Positions 1 to 7,650 of a stretch of DNA of 64,000 nt are shown in pieces. The DNA is from Bdellovibrio sp. UBA4095 (GTDB lineage: Bacteria > Bdellovibrionota > Bdellovibrionia > Bdellovibrionales > Bdellovibrionaceae). Position numbers and translations under genes: made by a program. Numbering within the stretch: the first letter of the stretch is position 1; each line of letters opens with the position of its first letter. Where the stretch lies: positions 1 through 64,000 of the forward strand of contig DFXZ01000012.1 of assembly GCA_002381805.1 (NCBI GenBank), read 5' to 3'. Under the pieces are notes generated by a model that saw nothing but the letters and a program-made list of their open reading frames with translations, was not told the origin of the DNA and did no database searches.

Positions 1-2
1 TG

Positions 3-139
3 AGTCTAAGAAAAACAAAGCGCCCTTTTCCTGATTCTTCCCTGGCAGCTAGGGCCCGAAGGGCCCTTCTTAATGAAGGATTTCCTGGCAAACCTTATGT
101 TGCGTAGCCTTCGCGCTCACCGCTGGCTCTCGCTAAAAA
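3..139. repeat. 137-bp direct repeat, copy 1
   Basis: Base-for-base identical, by eye, to 2259-2395. It contains a perfect hairpin (AGGGCCC, loop GAA, GGGCCCT, about positions 50-66) and a repeated TTCCTGGCA-like word, and it ends in a run of A. Its right end abuts the transposase remnant. The two copies flank lpd in direct orientation. No protein-coding capacity is apparent. It may be a small dispersed element or the substrate and product of an integration by homologous recombination. Confidence 0.9.
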
Positions 140-464
140 ACTTGAGATCCAGCAGGTTTTCACGCGCCGAAATCATCCGCAGACCAATGGCAAAATCGAG
201 AGACTCAATGGTACAGTAAAGTCAGAGGCCATCCGCCCCAACGCGCCCCAGTCGTTCCAGGAGGCTTGGGAAGTATTGAATAACTATGCCTACGAATACA
301 ACTACCAACGCTTACACGCAGGAATCAACTATCTGCGTCCCGCAGATATGTTCTTCGGTCGCGGTGCAAAGATACTATGTGAACGAGAAAGCAAGTTGTC
401 GGCAGCAAGAGCTAACCGACAGGATCAAAATAGGAAGGCACATGCTGAAAAAACTATGCACTAA
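138..464 (+). pseudogene. C-terminal remnant of a DDE (rve) transposase
   Basis: An open frame from about 138 encodes the end of an integrase-core transposase of the IS3/IS481 type. It contains HPQTNGKIERLNGTVKSE, with the last catalytic glutamate in GKIER, followed by the usual tail motifs NYQRLH and LRPADMFFGR. The first two acidic residues and the N-terminal helix-turn-helix are missing because the 137-bp repeat replaces everything upstream. The only in-frame start is a TTG at 276, so this is a dead fragment. It shows past insertion-sequence activity at the left edge of the lpd segment. Confidence 0.8.
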
Positions 465-575
465 ACTTCTGCGTTAAAAGTCCGACGAGAAAAAAGCTAG
501 ACATCTGCTGATTTTGAAATCATATCTGGATGGACGGAAAACCCGATCTTCGCACGTTACTAATGGGAGGAATTC

Positions 576-1985
576 ATGAGCGAGCTCTACGATCTCATCG
601 TTATTGGGGGAGGACCCGCTGGATATGTGGGTTCAATTCGCGCCGCCCAGCTAGGAATGAAAGTCGCATGCATTGAAAAACGTCCGCGCCTCGGCGGCAC
701 CTGCTTAAACATTGGCTGTATTCCGTCCAAAGCGCTTCTGGATGCAACTGAACACTATCATCAAGTGCTCCATGCCTCGGAAGGTTTCGGAATAACTGTA
801 GAACGCGTCGGCTTTGATTTATCAAAGATCATGCAGCACAAAAATTCCGTCGTCGGCGGCCTACAAGACGGCATCGATTTCTTATTTCAAAAGAATAAGA
901 TTAGCCGATTTGTTGGTACTGGAAAAGTCGTTTCCAAAAATCCAACGGGTTGGACCGTTGAGGTTATAGAGAAAGCCGAAACTAAAACTCTCAATGCAAA
1001 ACGAGTTCTTCTTGCTATGGGAAGTGACGTGATCGAACTTCCATTTCTAAAGTACGACGGCGAGTATATTGTCAGCTCAACCGAGACCCTCAGCTTAACA
1101 CAGGTTCCGGCTCACCTGGCCGTTGTTGGCGGTGGTTATATCGGGCTTGAAATGGCGTCTGTCTGGAGCAGACTTGGAAGTCGTATTACCATCATCGAAA
1201 CCCAATCCCGTATTCTCGCCCAATCCGATGAGGCTTCCGCAAAAGAACTTCAAAAGTCTCTGATTCGCCAGGGGATGGAATTCCGATTTAACACCTTCTG
1301 CAAAGGAGCAGAAATCAGAGACGGAAAAGTATTTCTGCAAGTCGAAGAACAAGGAAAAGTGAGCGAACTTAAATGCGACAAAGTTTTAGTCGCGGTTGGA
1401 CGCAAGCCACTAAGTCAAGATTTGGGTCTCAAAGAAATAGGCATTGAATTTGATGAAAGAAATCGCATCCAAGTTTCCGCTCATTATGAAACTACCGTTG
1501 CAGGTATTTTTGCGGTCGGAGACTTAATTGCGGGCCCCATGCTCGCACATAAAGCTTCAGAAGAGGCCGTCGCGGCCGTAGAAAGGATGGCGGGAGTTGC
1601 TGGACACGTGAATTATAATGCAATTCCCAGTGTGATTTACACCTGGCCTGAGTACGCCTCTGTTGGAGCAGCTGAGCACGAGTTGAAAGAAAAAAATGTT
1701 CAATATAAAGTTGGCGTTTTTCCGTTTTCAGCAAACGCGAGAGCTCGTTCCCTCAGAGAAAAAGAAGGTCTTATTCGCATTCTCGCAGACGCAACAACGG
1801 ATCGAGTACTTGGTGTCCACATCGTTGGACCAAGAGCTAGCGAAATGATTCCAGCCGCCGTGACGGCAATCGAATTCGGAGGAAGTGCTGAGGATATTGC
1901 ACGTACTTGTTTTGCTCACCCGACTTTGCCAGAGGCACTGAAAGAAGCATCCTTAGATGTCGATAAGCGCAGACTTCATCTTTAA
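576..1985 (+). CDS. lpd: Dihydrolipoyl dehydrogenase (E3)
   Basis: A 469-residue flavoprotein that reoxidises the dihydrolipoyl groups of 2-oxoacid dehydrogenase complexes, or of the glycine cleavage system, with NAD. The FAD-binding motif IGGGPAG lies at residues 10-16. The redox disulfide is Cys43/Cys48 in GGTCLNIGCIPSK, the NAD-binding motif is VVGGGYIGLE, the second FAD motif ends in AVGD, and the catalytic histidine is in AHPTLPEA near the C-terminus. Length and motif order are normal, so it should be functional. The start is set by GGGAGG seven bases upstream of ATG. No E1 or E2 gene is adjacent, which is unusual, and the gene lies between two identical 137-bp repeats beside a transposase remnant. 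It may therefore be an acquired or extra copy. Confidence 0.95.
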   Translation: MSELYDLIVIGGGPAGYVGSIRAAQLGMKVACIEKRPRLGGTCLNIGCIPSKALLDATEHYHQVLHASEGFGITVERVGFDLSKIMQHKNSVVGGLQDGIDFLFQKNKISRFVGTGKVVSKNPTGWTVEVIEKAETKTLNAKRVLLAMGSDVIELPFLKYDGEYIVSSTETLSLTQVPAHLAVVGGGYIGLEMASVWSRLGSRITIIETQSRILAQSDEASAKELQKSLIRQGMEFRFNTFCKGAEIRDGKVFLQVEEQGKVSELKCDKVLVAVGRKPLSQDLGLKEIGIEFDERNRIQVSAHYETTVAGIFAVGDLIAGPMLAHKASEEAVAAVERMAGVAGHVNYNAIPSVIYTWPEYASVGAAEHELKEKNVQYKVGVFPFSANARARSLREKEGLIRILADATTDRVLGVHIVGPRASEMIPAAVTAIEFGGSAEDIARTCFAHPTLPEALKEASLDVDKRRLHL

Positions 1986-2258
1986 CCACAACTGTAAGGT
2001 TTAGGCGTTCAAAGCCACGGCTGCTATTCTTTGTTGAGGGTTTAAGACGGCAAGCCCTACTTTGCTACCTCCAAAGATTAACTACCCATCATGAAAGCTC
2101 AGTTGATCGGCGATTTTGTATCGCTTCGATCCTTAAGGTATAAAGTTGGACCGTTCGAAAACTATTTACTAAAGTCATTACAACATTATTGGCTATTCCT
2201 GCCATTGCCTTGCGGAAGTTAAGCGAAATTCCCCAAAGCTAGCTGTCACCTTTTGGAA

Positions 2259-2395
2259 AGTCTAAGAAAAACAAAGCGCCCTTTTCCTGATTCTTCCCTG
2301 GCAGCTAGGGCCCGAAGGGCCCTTCTTAATGAAGGATTTCCTGGCAAACCTTATGTTGCGTAGCCTTCGCGCTCACCGCTGGCTCTCGCTAAAAA
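2259..2395. repeat. 137-bp direct repeat, copy 2
   Basis: Identical by eye to 3-139 and 2256 bp from it. Its right end supplies the stop codon (minus strand TAG at 2391-2389) and the last phenylalanine codon of the chemoreceptor fragment. Either this is the native 3' flank of that gene or the insertion happened to preserve a plausible C-terminus. The 270 bp between the lpd stop and this repeat hold no gene I can support. Confidence 0.9.
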
Positions 2396-2952
2396 CCATC
2401 GGTAGTCCCTAGCTTACGATGAGTTTCTTGGTCATCGTCAAAGGGGATCATTTCTTCGCCTTTAGAGGAAGACTTCGGTACTTTTTTCAGTTTGATAACA
2501 TTTCGTTTCTCAACATGGCCATTGTTCTGAACTTGTACCTCTAGACGATCACCGCCTGATACCAATCCGTTCAAAGACGCAACGTTTTTTAATAGCACAG
2601 TAGATTGTGCCGAAAGCTCTTCCGCAGTCGCGGCTGCTTCTTCTGAGGCCGCCGCATTCCCTTGAGTGACACCGTCAAGCTGATTCATTGCACGACTAAT
2701 TTGCATAATTCCACTGGATTGCTCTTCACTAGCCGTCGCTATTTCACCGTTTAGATCTGAGACCTTTTTAACTGAATTTACGATTTCAGCTAAAACCTCG
2801 CCACTGCGATTTGCCTGCTCAGCACTATTCCCGATTCGAGTGACACTCAAGTCGATCAATGCCGCGATATTTTTTGCGGCCTCGGCACTTCTCTGTGCAA
2901 GATTTCTTACTGCTTCCGCAACTACCGCAAAGCCTTTACCTTGCTCACTGAC
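2389..2952 (-). pseudogene. 5'-truncated methyl-accepting chemotaxis protein
   Basis: The minus-strand frame encodes the signalling half of a chemoreceptor. It begins inside the conserved hairpin tip at SEQGKGFAVVAEAVRNLA, runs through the coiled-coil (TASEEQSSGI, AASEEAAATAEELSAQ) and ends with an acidic tail and TTDGF. The sensor domain, membrane segments, HAMP domain and the first part of the hairpin tip are missing. The homology stops at about 2952 and a stop codon follows upstream in the same frame near 2983. A lipoprotein gene starts just beyond on the other strand, so a deletion or rearrangement joined the two. It cannot make a working receptor. Confidence 0.85.
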
Positions 2953-2996
2953 CTTGATCCAATTACAAGACTTTGAAAAGTATTAGGGGTTATAAT

Positions 2997-3866
2997 ATGT
3001 GGAAAGCTATATCGTGTGCATTGCTTATCTTAAGCCTATCGGTTTTTTGTTCATGTTCTGAATCCACTGAAAAATCTAATCAGCCGGCAAACAATTCGTT
3101 GGCGCCTGATAATATATCTACAGCCCCATCTAGCTCTCAGAAATTAACAAATAGCCAAGTTCAAAAACTTTACATGACACTTGAAGGCATTCGGGCATTT
3201 GCGGATGTGCCTTTGCTTTCAATACCTTTGGAACATGAAACAGTGGAGCAGAAGGACTGGCGACAAAAAGAAATAGCATCCTCGCCATTCAAAGATCTAA
3301 TCACTTCGGTTGAATCAGCCTGTAAGATTTCGCCTTTCAGCAATGCCGAAGGTGGGAAAGAAATTACAAATTCGAGTAAGATTGAATCGTTGCCAGGATG
3401 TCCATTTAACTTTTCAGAAGTGGCAGTCTGGTCGGGTCAATTTTCTATAGAACTACAGTCGTGGTTTTTCTATGATATGAGCGCAATTTTTTTAAAACAG
3501 CAAGAAGGACTTAAAATTTCGGCAATTTCCAAACACCTACGAAAATTTGCTACTACACAAAAGTGTCCTTCTGAAGGAGGACTCTGTACGTCATACCAGA
3601 AGACAAATGGCAAAGGAACAATGACCCTTTTCGGTGGGCAAATAGTCGATCTTACTTATGCAGGGGAAATGCTTTGGAACGATGTTTACAAAATACGTAT
3701 GGAGGTAAGCTTCGATTTGGATAATGTTCACTATGTCGTAAGTGAAACCTATGACGGTAAAGTTCCTTTACGGCCAAATGTCTATTTGAATGGGCTCAAC
3801 GTAACTGGAAATGCAGACTCATTTAAAATACTTCTAAATGATACTACTCCAAACAGGTACTATTAG
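2997..3866 (+). CDS. Putative lipoprotein of unknown function
   Basis: A protein of about 289 residues with a lipoprotein-type leader (a short basic start, a hydrophobic stretch around ALLILSLSVF, then CSCSES), followed by a Ser/Asn/Pro-rich linker and a globular part with several cysteines. I recognise no domain. ATG 2997 is preferred because AGGGG lies seven bases upstream; a longer TTG start at 2973 is possible. It begins about 45 bp beyond the broken end of the chemoreceptor fragment, so its promoter may not be the original one. A hairpin (3867-3884) and a terminator-like hairpin follow it. Confidence 0.7.
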   Translation: MWKAISCALLILSLSVFCSCSESTEKSNQPANNSLAPDNISTAPSSSQKLTNSQVQKLYMTLEGIRAFADVPLLSIPLEHETVEQKDWRQKEIASSPFKDLITSVESACKISPFSNAEGGKEITNSSKIESLPGCPFNFSEVAVWSGQFSIELQSWFFYDMSAIFLKQQEGLKISAISKHLRKFATTQKCPSEGGLCTSYQKTNGKGTMTLFGGQIVDLTYAGEMLWNDVYKIRMEVSFDLDNVHYVVSETYDGKVPLRPNVYLNGLNVTGNADSFKILLNDTTPNRYY

Positions 3867-3942
3867 GTTATCCCAAAATAACCTTAAACTGAGCCGTGCC
3901 CGTTAACACCTTCATTCGTAGCCATCACCGAAAACAAAAGAC

Positions 3943-3966
3943 GTGCTTTATGTAGCACACCTTTTT
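3943..3966 (+). terminator. Rho-independent terminator
   Basis: GTGCT / AGCAC stem with a six-base loop, then ACC and a run of five T. It lies downstream of the lipoprotein gene. A second small hairpin (GGTTAT / ATAACC) sits directly after the stop codon. Confidence 0.55.
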
Positions 3967-4021
3967 CTCTGTTCAGTTGAAGAGGAACTCCCAAGCGATT
4001 ATTGGTAATAAACCCAGGGGT

Positions 4022-4846
4022 TTAGTACCACCGCGAATGCCAAACCTGGCGCTTATCCTGATTTTCAATAAAGCCAATACTTTTATAGAACGATATTGCG
4101 GGAAGACGAACGTCCTCTACCTTGAGATATACTTTCCTCTTTTGAAGACTTGAAGCCTCCGCAAACACTTGCTCCATGAGTTTCTTTGCGAAACTCCTGC
4201 GAAGAAATTTTTCATGGGTTGCAATTCGATTCACTTCTAGCGCATCGTCAGAATCATAAATCTGTGCTGCTACAACAACTTTACCTTCACATCTGATGCC
4301 TCGGATTGTTTTAGATTCAATCCACTTTTGAGCTTCAGTTTCTGAGACAGGATGTAGATGGCTTAGAGTTTCAGAGACACTCGCCGCATCTGTATTTGAA
4401 ATTGATTCTGATTTGAATTGCGGAGTTCTGACATTTAAGTCTCGTTCGAGGTAAAGAAAGGTCTGACACTTTTCAGAGAATCCTTCTTTTCCTAAAATTT
4501 CATTCAATTCGACGTCGTGACTTAAAATATCAATACGTAATCTATGGCCTGCTGGAAAAGAGACTGTCCCTTTAAAACTATTCAACAATGAATAGACAAC
4601 ATGTCCTCGATTCTGAATGCTACGTTTAACGTAAAGTTCCGCTAAACTCCACTCTGAATTTTGAGCGAAATTTCTGATGAATCCCAGAACTTGTCCGTCA
4701 TATCCGCGGGCCAAATACCAGGACTTCGCAGTGTCAGGATCAAAATACGCAATTTCATCCTCAATACTAACAGTGTATCCCGCAGATTCACTAAGGACGT
4801 TTTGCATTTCTCGAATTGTACTAAGTGTAATGGGCTGAATTTCCAA
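4022..4846 (-). CDS. Tandem GNAT-family N-acetyltransferase
   Basis: A 274-residue cytoplasmic protein made of two GNAT folds. The first (about residues 1-135) has an acetyl-CoA-loop-like QNRGHVVYSLLN. The second (about 145-274) has FLRRSFAKKLMEQ followed by the typical AISFYKSIGF near the end. Such proteins transfer acetyl groups to small molecules or proteins; nothing indicates the substrate. It is monocistronic. An intergenic repeat lies between it and the protease gene upstream on the same strand, so it looks like one block in a series of accessory genes. Confidence 0.75.
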   Translation of the reverse strand: MEIQPITLSTIREMQNVLSESAGYTVSIEDEIAYFDPDTAKSWYLARGYDGQVLGFIRNFAQNSEWSLAELYVKRSIQNRGHVVYSLLNSFKGTVSFPAGHRLRIDILSHDVELNEILGKEGFSEKCQTFLYLERDLNVRTPQFKSESISNTDAASVSETLSHLHPVSETEAQKWIESKTIRGIRCEGKVVVAAQIYDSDDALEVNRIATHEKFLRRSFAKKLMEQVFAEASSLQKRKVYLKVEDVRLPAISFYKSIGFIENQDKRQVWHSRWY

Positions 4847-4883
4847 GCGCGTATACTATGCCGAAAAATTTTCGTTTGGCTAG

Positions 4884-5006
4884 AAAACAAATGGTTTTAA
4901 TCCACCTTTTGCACATATACGCACAGAGATACTGTCCGCGCCCCCCTATAAGCGCCAAAATCTCTGGAATATCTAAATACAAACGGTTGGCGGTGCCCAG
5001 GCATTC
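4884..5006. repeat. Structured intergenic repeat, copy 1
   Basis: About 120 bp closely matching 6368-6495. It begins with a hairpin (AAAAC, AAATG, GTTTT), includes CGCACAGAGATACTGTCCGCGC, CCAAAATCTCTGGAATATC and AATACAAACGGTTGGCG, and ends with a small hairpin TGCC-CA-GGCA. It sits between the 3' end of the protease gene and the 5' end of the GNAT gene. The rest of the 4847-5056 spacer shows nothing else. Confidence 0.8.
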
Positions 5007-5056
5007 AAAACAAAAAGCCTGTCCGTTGATCGACAGCTTTGGATTGAAAGTTTTGA

Positions 5057-6220
5057 CTAATGGCTGAAGGGAACGCCTGAACTGTAGAGATTGAAGCGCT
5101 TGCTAATAGGATTCACCGTGAGTTCACCGCTATATGGTGCGCTTCCGTTAAAAACTGCGCAAGCCTGCCCTTGGTCATTAAGGATAGCTCCCCCACTCAT
5201 TCCGGGCCAGCCGTCTCCGTCCGTAAGTAAGATGCTCTTGTCAGAATAAAAACTAATAAGGTTATCGATTCCGCTCCATTCGGAGAGTTTCTTTAAATCA
5301 CTGGTCTCGACAACTACTCCTTCGGTATACACAAGCATTCTATCGGCTGCGTCTTTAAACCCAAGTGCTTTTCTGTTCTTTGTTTTTGCAGGATAACCAA
5401 CGATATAATTTTTCTGTCCAGGAAGACAATTTTGCTGAGAAACTTGTATCCCAGCTGAGGAATCAATTTTAATAAGCGCGATATCATCAACTAACGTGGC
5501 AGGACTAATCATAAGAGGAGGATTATTGACTGAGTACGAATCAATACGAATATCACCCACAGAGCAGTTGTTTTTCTCGTCACAACTTAGATCTACCTTT
5601 GCAATGGGTTTACTTATGCTTCTCCATCTTACAAAAGCATATTTGCCATCCAGAGACGAAAAAACAATATTTTCATTTTTATCCGTTACGAAAAAAATCG
5701 AATCTTCTAGAGGATTTTGGGTAAAATGCTTTACCTGGGTCAAAGCAATGTCTCGCACTCCAGTATCATCACTCGCCAAATCAGAGTTCCATTTCTGACG
5801 AAGATTACCAAAATACTTCAGCAGTGCCGAATCAGTTAAAAAATTATGCACCACGGTTGCTAGCAATCCTCCGCTCACAAGAAATGCCGAACCTCTTGCT
5901 GGGACGGAAGATACGCTACAAATTGGCAGATCAAGTTTTTTACAACGTTGAACCTCTGCTTTCGCTACCATAAATGCCATTTTTTCTCGAAAATTCTTTG
6001 ACTTAATCGCTGTGATCTTATTCGCTAGCTGCAAATATGTTTTCCGGTCTACCTGCTGAACATCGCCTGGCCCCCAAAATTCATACAAATATTTGCTGGC
6101 CTCCACGACAGAAGATGGAGTCGACTTGTCGGTAATAGGATTAAATCCAGGCTCAGCTTTCGCTACGAAGCTCATAGATAAAGAAACTAAAGCTAGGGTC
6201 AATCTTAGGGCAGCTTTCAC
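5057..6220 (-). CDS. Secreted trypsin-like serine protease
   Basis: A 387-residue protein with a signal peptide (residues 1-22, cleavage likely after AKA) and a chymotrypsin-fold domain. The catalytic triad is visible: His125 in TVVHNF, Asp246 in DDIALIKI (Asp245 is possible) and Ser342 in GMSGGAIL. A Cys pair (Cys93/Cys101) and further cysteines suggest disulfides and an exported location. The presumed role is hydrolysis of host or environmental protein, or cleavage of a specific partner. Compared with degradative trypsins it has an N-terminal extension of about 85 residues before the domain. It is flanked on both sides by copies of the same structured intergenic repeat. Confidence 0.85.
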   Translation of the reverse strand: MKAALRLTLALVSLSMSFVAKAEPGFNPITDKSTPSSVVEASKYLYEFWGPGDVQQVDRKTYLQLANKITAIKSKNFREKMAFMVAKAEVQRCKKLDLPICSVSSVPARGSAFLVSGGLLATVVHNFLTDSALLKYFGNLRQKWNSDLASDDTGVRDIALTQVKHFTQNPLEDSIFFVTDKNENIVFSSLDGKYAFVRWRSISKPIAKVDLSCDEKNNCSVGDIRIDSYSVNNPPLMISPATLVDDIALIKIDSSAGIQVSQQNCLPGQKNYIVGYPAKTKNRKALGFKDAADRMLVYTEGVVVETSDLKKLSEWSGIDNLISFYSDKSILLTDGDGWPGMSGGAILNDQGQACAVFNGSAPYSGELTVNPISKRFNLYSSGVPFSH

Positions 6221-6367
6221 GTTCGTCCTGTCTAAGCTTTTTACAGAAAGCCATTATCGCCCTACTTAGATCGTTATAGGTCGATATATTGGTTCTAGCG
6301 GCTTTTTTAATTCTAACAAAAATAAACTGCATAACTTCTGCCAGAAGAATTCGCTGAGCCGCTGCTT

Positions 6368-6495
6368 AAAACCAAATAGTTTTAACATACCTTTTACAAT
6401 TAAACGCACAGAGATACTGTCCGCGCTCCCCTATAAAAGCCAAAATCTCTGGAATATCTAAATACAAACGGTTGGCGATGCCCATGCGGGCATGG
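6368..6495. repeat. Structured intergenic repeat, copy 2
   Basis: About 85-90% identical by eye to 4884-5006, with the same opening hairpin (AAAACC, AAATA, GTTTT) and the same AATACAAACGGTTGGCG core. The terminal hairpin differs in sequence but still pairs (TGCCC-ATG-CGGGCA), which suggests structure is conserved. With the palindrome at 6579-6700 it forms a module that recurs at 7505-7776. The spacer 6221-6691 holds only these elements and no gene I can support. Confidence 0.8.
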
Positions 6496-6578
6496 AATAC
6501 GGGTTCGCACGTACATTCCCACGCGCTCAATCAAAATACGTTGGTCATGAATTAGATACTTCTTAGATCCATATCCCC

Positions 6579-6700
6579 AAGGTCGATCAAAAGTATGCAG
6601 ATCCGAGGAGGAGAACTTCCGATTCCCGCAGGCGTATGTATAATACGTCGAGGACAGTCGGAGGTTCGACAACAAAGGAGATGCTTACTTTTCATCGACC
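6579..6700. repeat. Palindromic element, copy 1 (diverged)
   Basis: An imperfect dyad of about 120 bp that aligns with 7651-7776. It opens with GGTCGATCAAAA, has GGCGTATG-TATAA-TACGTCG at the centre and closes with CTTTTCATCGACC. Its right arm contains the last codons and TGA stop of the antitoxin gene, so the element forms that gene's 3' end and possibly its transcript terminator or stabiliser. It is less symmetrical than copy 2 and looks decayed. Confidence 0.65.
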
Positions 6701-7060
6701 ACCCTTCTTGCGGTGGGTGCTTTCGAATGTTCTAATCTTCCTCTCCACCCTCTCATCAATCATCTTACCAATCTGAACCATAAAATCTTTGGTAAGTTCC
6801 ACGCCCTGGTTCGGAGCTATTTCTTCAACAAACGAAAGGTTTTTACCTTTACGTTTAGCGATGGAGGCGTTCATCAATGAGCGGAGCTGCATGTTCATAA
6901 ATGTCTGATAGCCAATGCCTGTCTTTTTCGCCTCTGCGCGCAGCCAATCGACGACATCTTCGTCGATAAGAGTTGTGATGCGTTCTTTTGTCGACTCGGG
7001 AGTAAAGTCTGCTTCTGTGAAGAGATTCTTTTCATTTCTTTTGATCGGCTTGGAACTCAT
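6692..7060 (-). CDS. Ribbon-helix-helix antitoxin-like protein
   Basis: A 122-residue basic protein whose segment at about residues 26-62 (KERITTLIDEDVVDWLRAEA, then GIGYQTFMNMQLRS) matches the BrnA/CopG type of ribbon-helix-helix DNA-binding domain. The C-terminal half is variable and ends in a basic tail. It overlaps the upstream DUF4160 gene by 29 bp and has its own ribosome site AGGAGA six to seven bases before ATG. Inferred role: binding and neutralising the DUF4160 partner and repressing the shared promoter, whose core carries closely spaced palindromes. The last codons lie in a repeated palindromic element. The order is toxin first, antitoxin second. Confidence 0.75.
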   Translation of the reverse strand: MSSKPIKRNEKNLFTEADFTPESTKERITTLIDEDVVDWLRAEAKKTGIGYQTFMNMQLRSLMNASIAKRKGKNLSFVEEIAPNQGVELTKDFMVQIGKMIDERVERKIRTFESTHRKKGGR

Positions 7061-7289
7061 TCCACTTCTCCTGTATCTTTTCGGTTCTAGCTAAAACCGC
7101 TTTAACGATGAGCTTTTCGTCACTCATGCTAAACTGGTTTTTAGTCACGTGCTCAACTCTGCCGTCGTTTATGAAAACCTTAAATTCGATGTTTTCCGGA
7201 GCGTAGATGACATGCACGTGAACATCCCCATGATCTAATGGCCAAACATGAATATGCACCCTGTTGTTAAACCGAAAGATCAGGGCCAT
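7032..7289 (-). CDS. DUF4160 protein, putative toxin
   Basis: An 85-residue protein with the DUF4160 signature: an N-terminal strand followed by DHGDVHVHVIYAPE (the DH and HVHV motif) and a C-terminal helix ending in W-N-E-F. Members of this family often pair with small DNA-binding or DUF2442 partners in toxin-antitoxin-like modules; the biochemical activity is not known to me. ATG 7289 is only six bases downstream of a TATAAT box, so the transcript would be leaderless or nearly so. The 3' end overlaps the RHH gene, which indicates co-translation. Confidence 0.7.
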   Translation of the reverse strand: MALIFRFNNRVHIHVWPLDHGDVHVHVIYAPENIEFKVFINDGRVEHVTKNQFSMSDEKLIVKAVLARTEKIQEKWNEFQADQKK

Positions 7290-7295
7290 ACATAT

Positions 7296-7324
7296 ATTAT
7301 ATGCATATCATGCGCATATTGCAA
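7296..7324 (-). promoter_or_regulatory. Sigma-70 promoter with RHH operator
   Basis: On the minus strand, TTGCAA (7324-7319), a 17-bp spacer and TATAAT (7301-7296). The spacer and -10 region contain two short palindromes (ATGCGCAT and ATATGCATAT) about one helical turn apart, the usual layout for a ribbon-helix-helix dimer pair. Transcription would begin at about 7290-7289, at the toxin's ATG. Confidence 0.7.
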
Positions 7325-7504
7325 TTTATATGTTATTTTAAGCAAAATCCAACACTTAGGACCTTGCGGTCTTTTTAGATCAGGATACTTAGTAGAGAGC
7401 CCTCCCTGGCATTTTTGATTTCTAATGTACAAGCTAGCCATTTTCAATATTTCTCCATTTACTTTTTCGAGCGATGGTTTCCATTTTCAGACGCTTTCAC
7501 TTGA

Positions 7505-7556
7505 GCGCCCAAAACCGAGCTCCCAATACAAACGGTTGGCGGTGTCCCCTGGACAC
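7505..7556. repeat. Structured intergenic repeat, copy 3 (partial)
   Basis: A shortened copy of the 4884/6368 repeat. GCGCC(C)AAAA and AATACAAACGGTTGGCGGTG are conserved, followed by a different but perfectly pairing hairpin GTGTCC-CCT-GGACAC. The left half is missing. Between 7325 and 7505 I see nothing further. Confidence 0.65.
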
Positions 7557-7650
7557 GTAGGTCGGGTTCCGGTCTATATCTGCGATAGCCCGTCAGACAG
7601 GAATTCTATTTACGAGAGAACGAATTTCTTATTTTTGTAGTGCTATACCC

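Noticed and set aside
1986..2258. Possible gene remnant between lpd and the second repeat
   Set aside because: A stretch around 2160-2225 looked like a signal peptide (alternating hydrophobic codons), but stops occur in every frame and no homology is evident.
4642..5067. Plus-strand and alternate-frame open frames near the GNAT start
   Set aside because: They are shadows of the GNAT gene or pass through the intergenic repeat and have no support.
6400..6675. Minus-strand frame of 91 codons between the antitoxin and protease genes
   Set aside because: It lies entirely in the repeated noncoding module and the matching module at 7505-7776 does not keep the frame.
7425..7640. Plus-strand frame through the partial repeat
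   Set aside because: It reads through the structured repeat in a frame not shared by the other copies and has no protein-like features.
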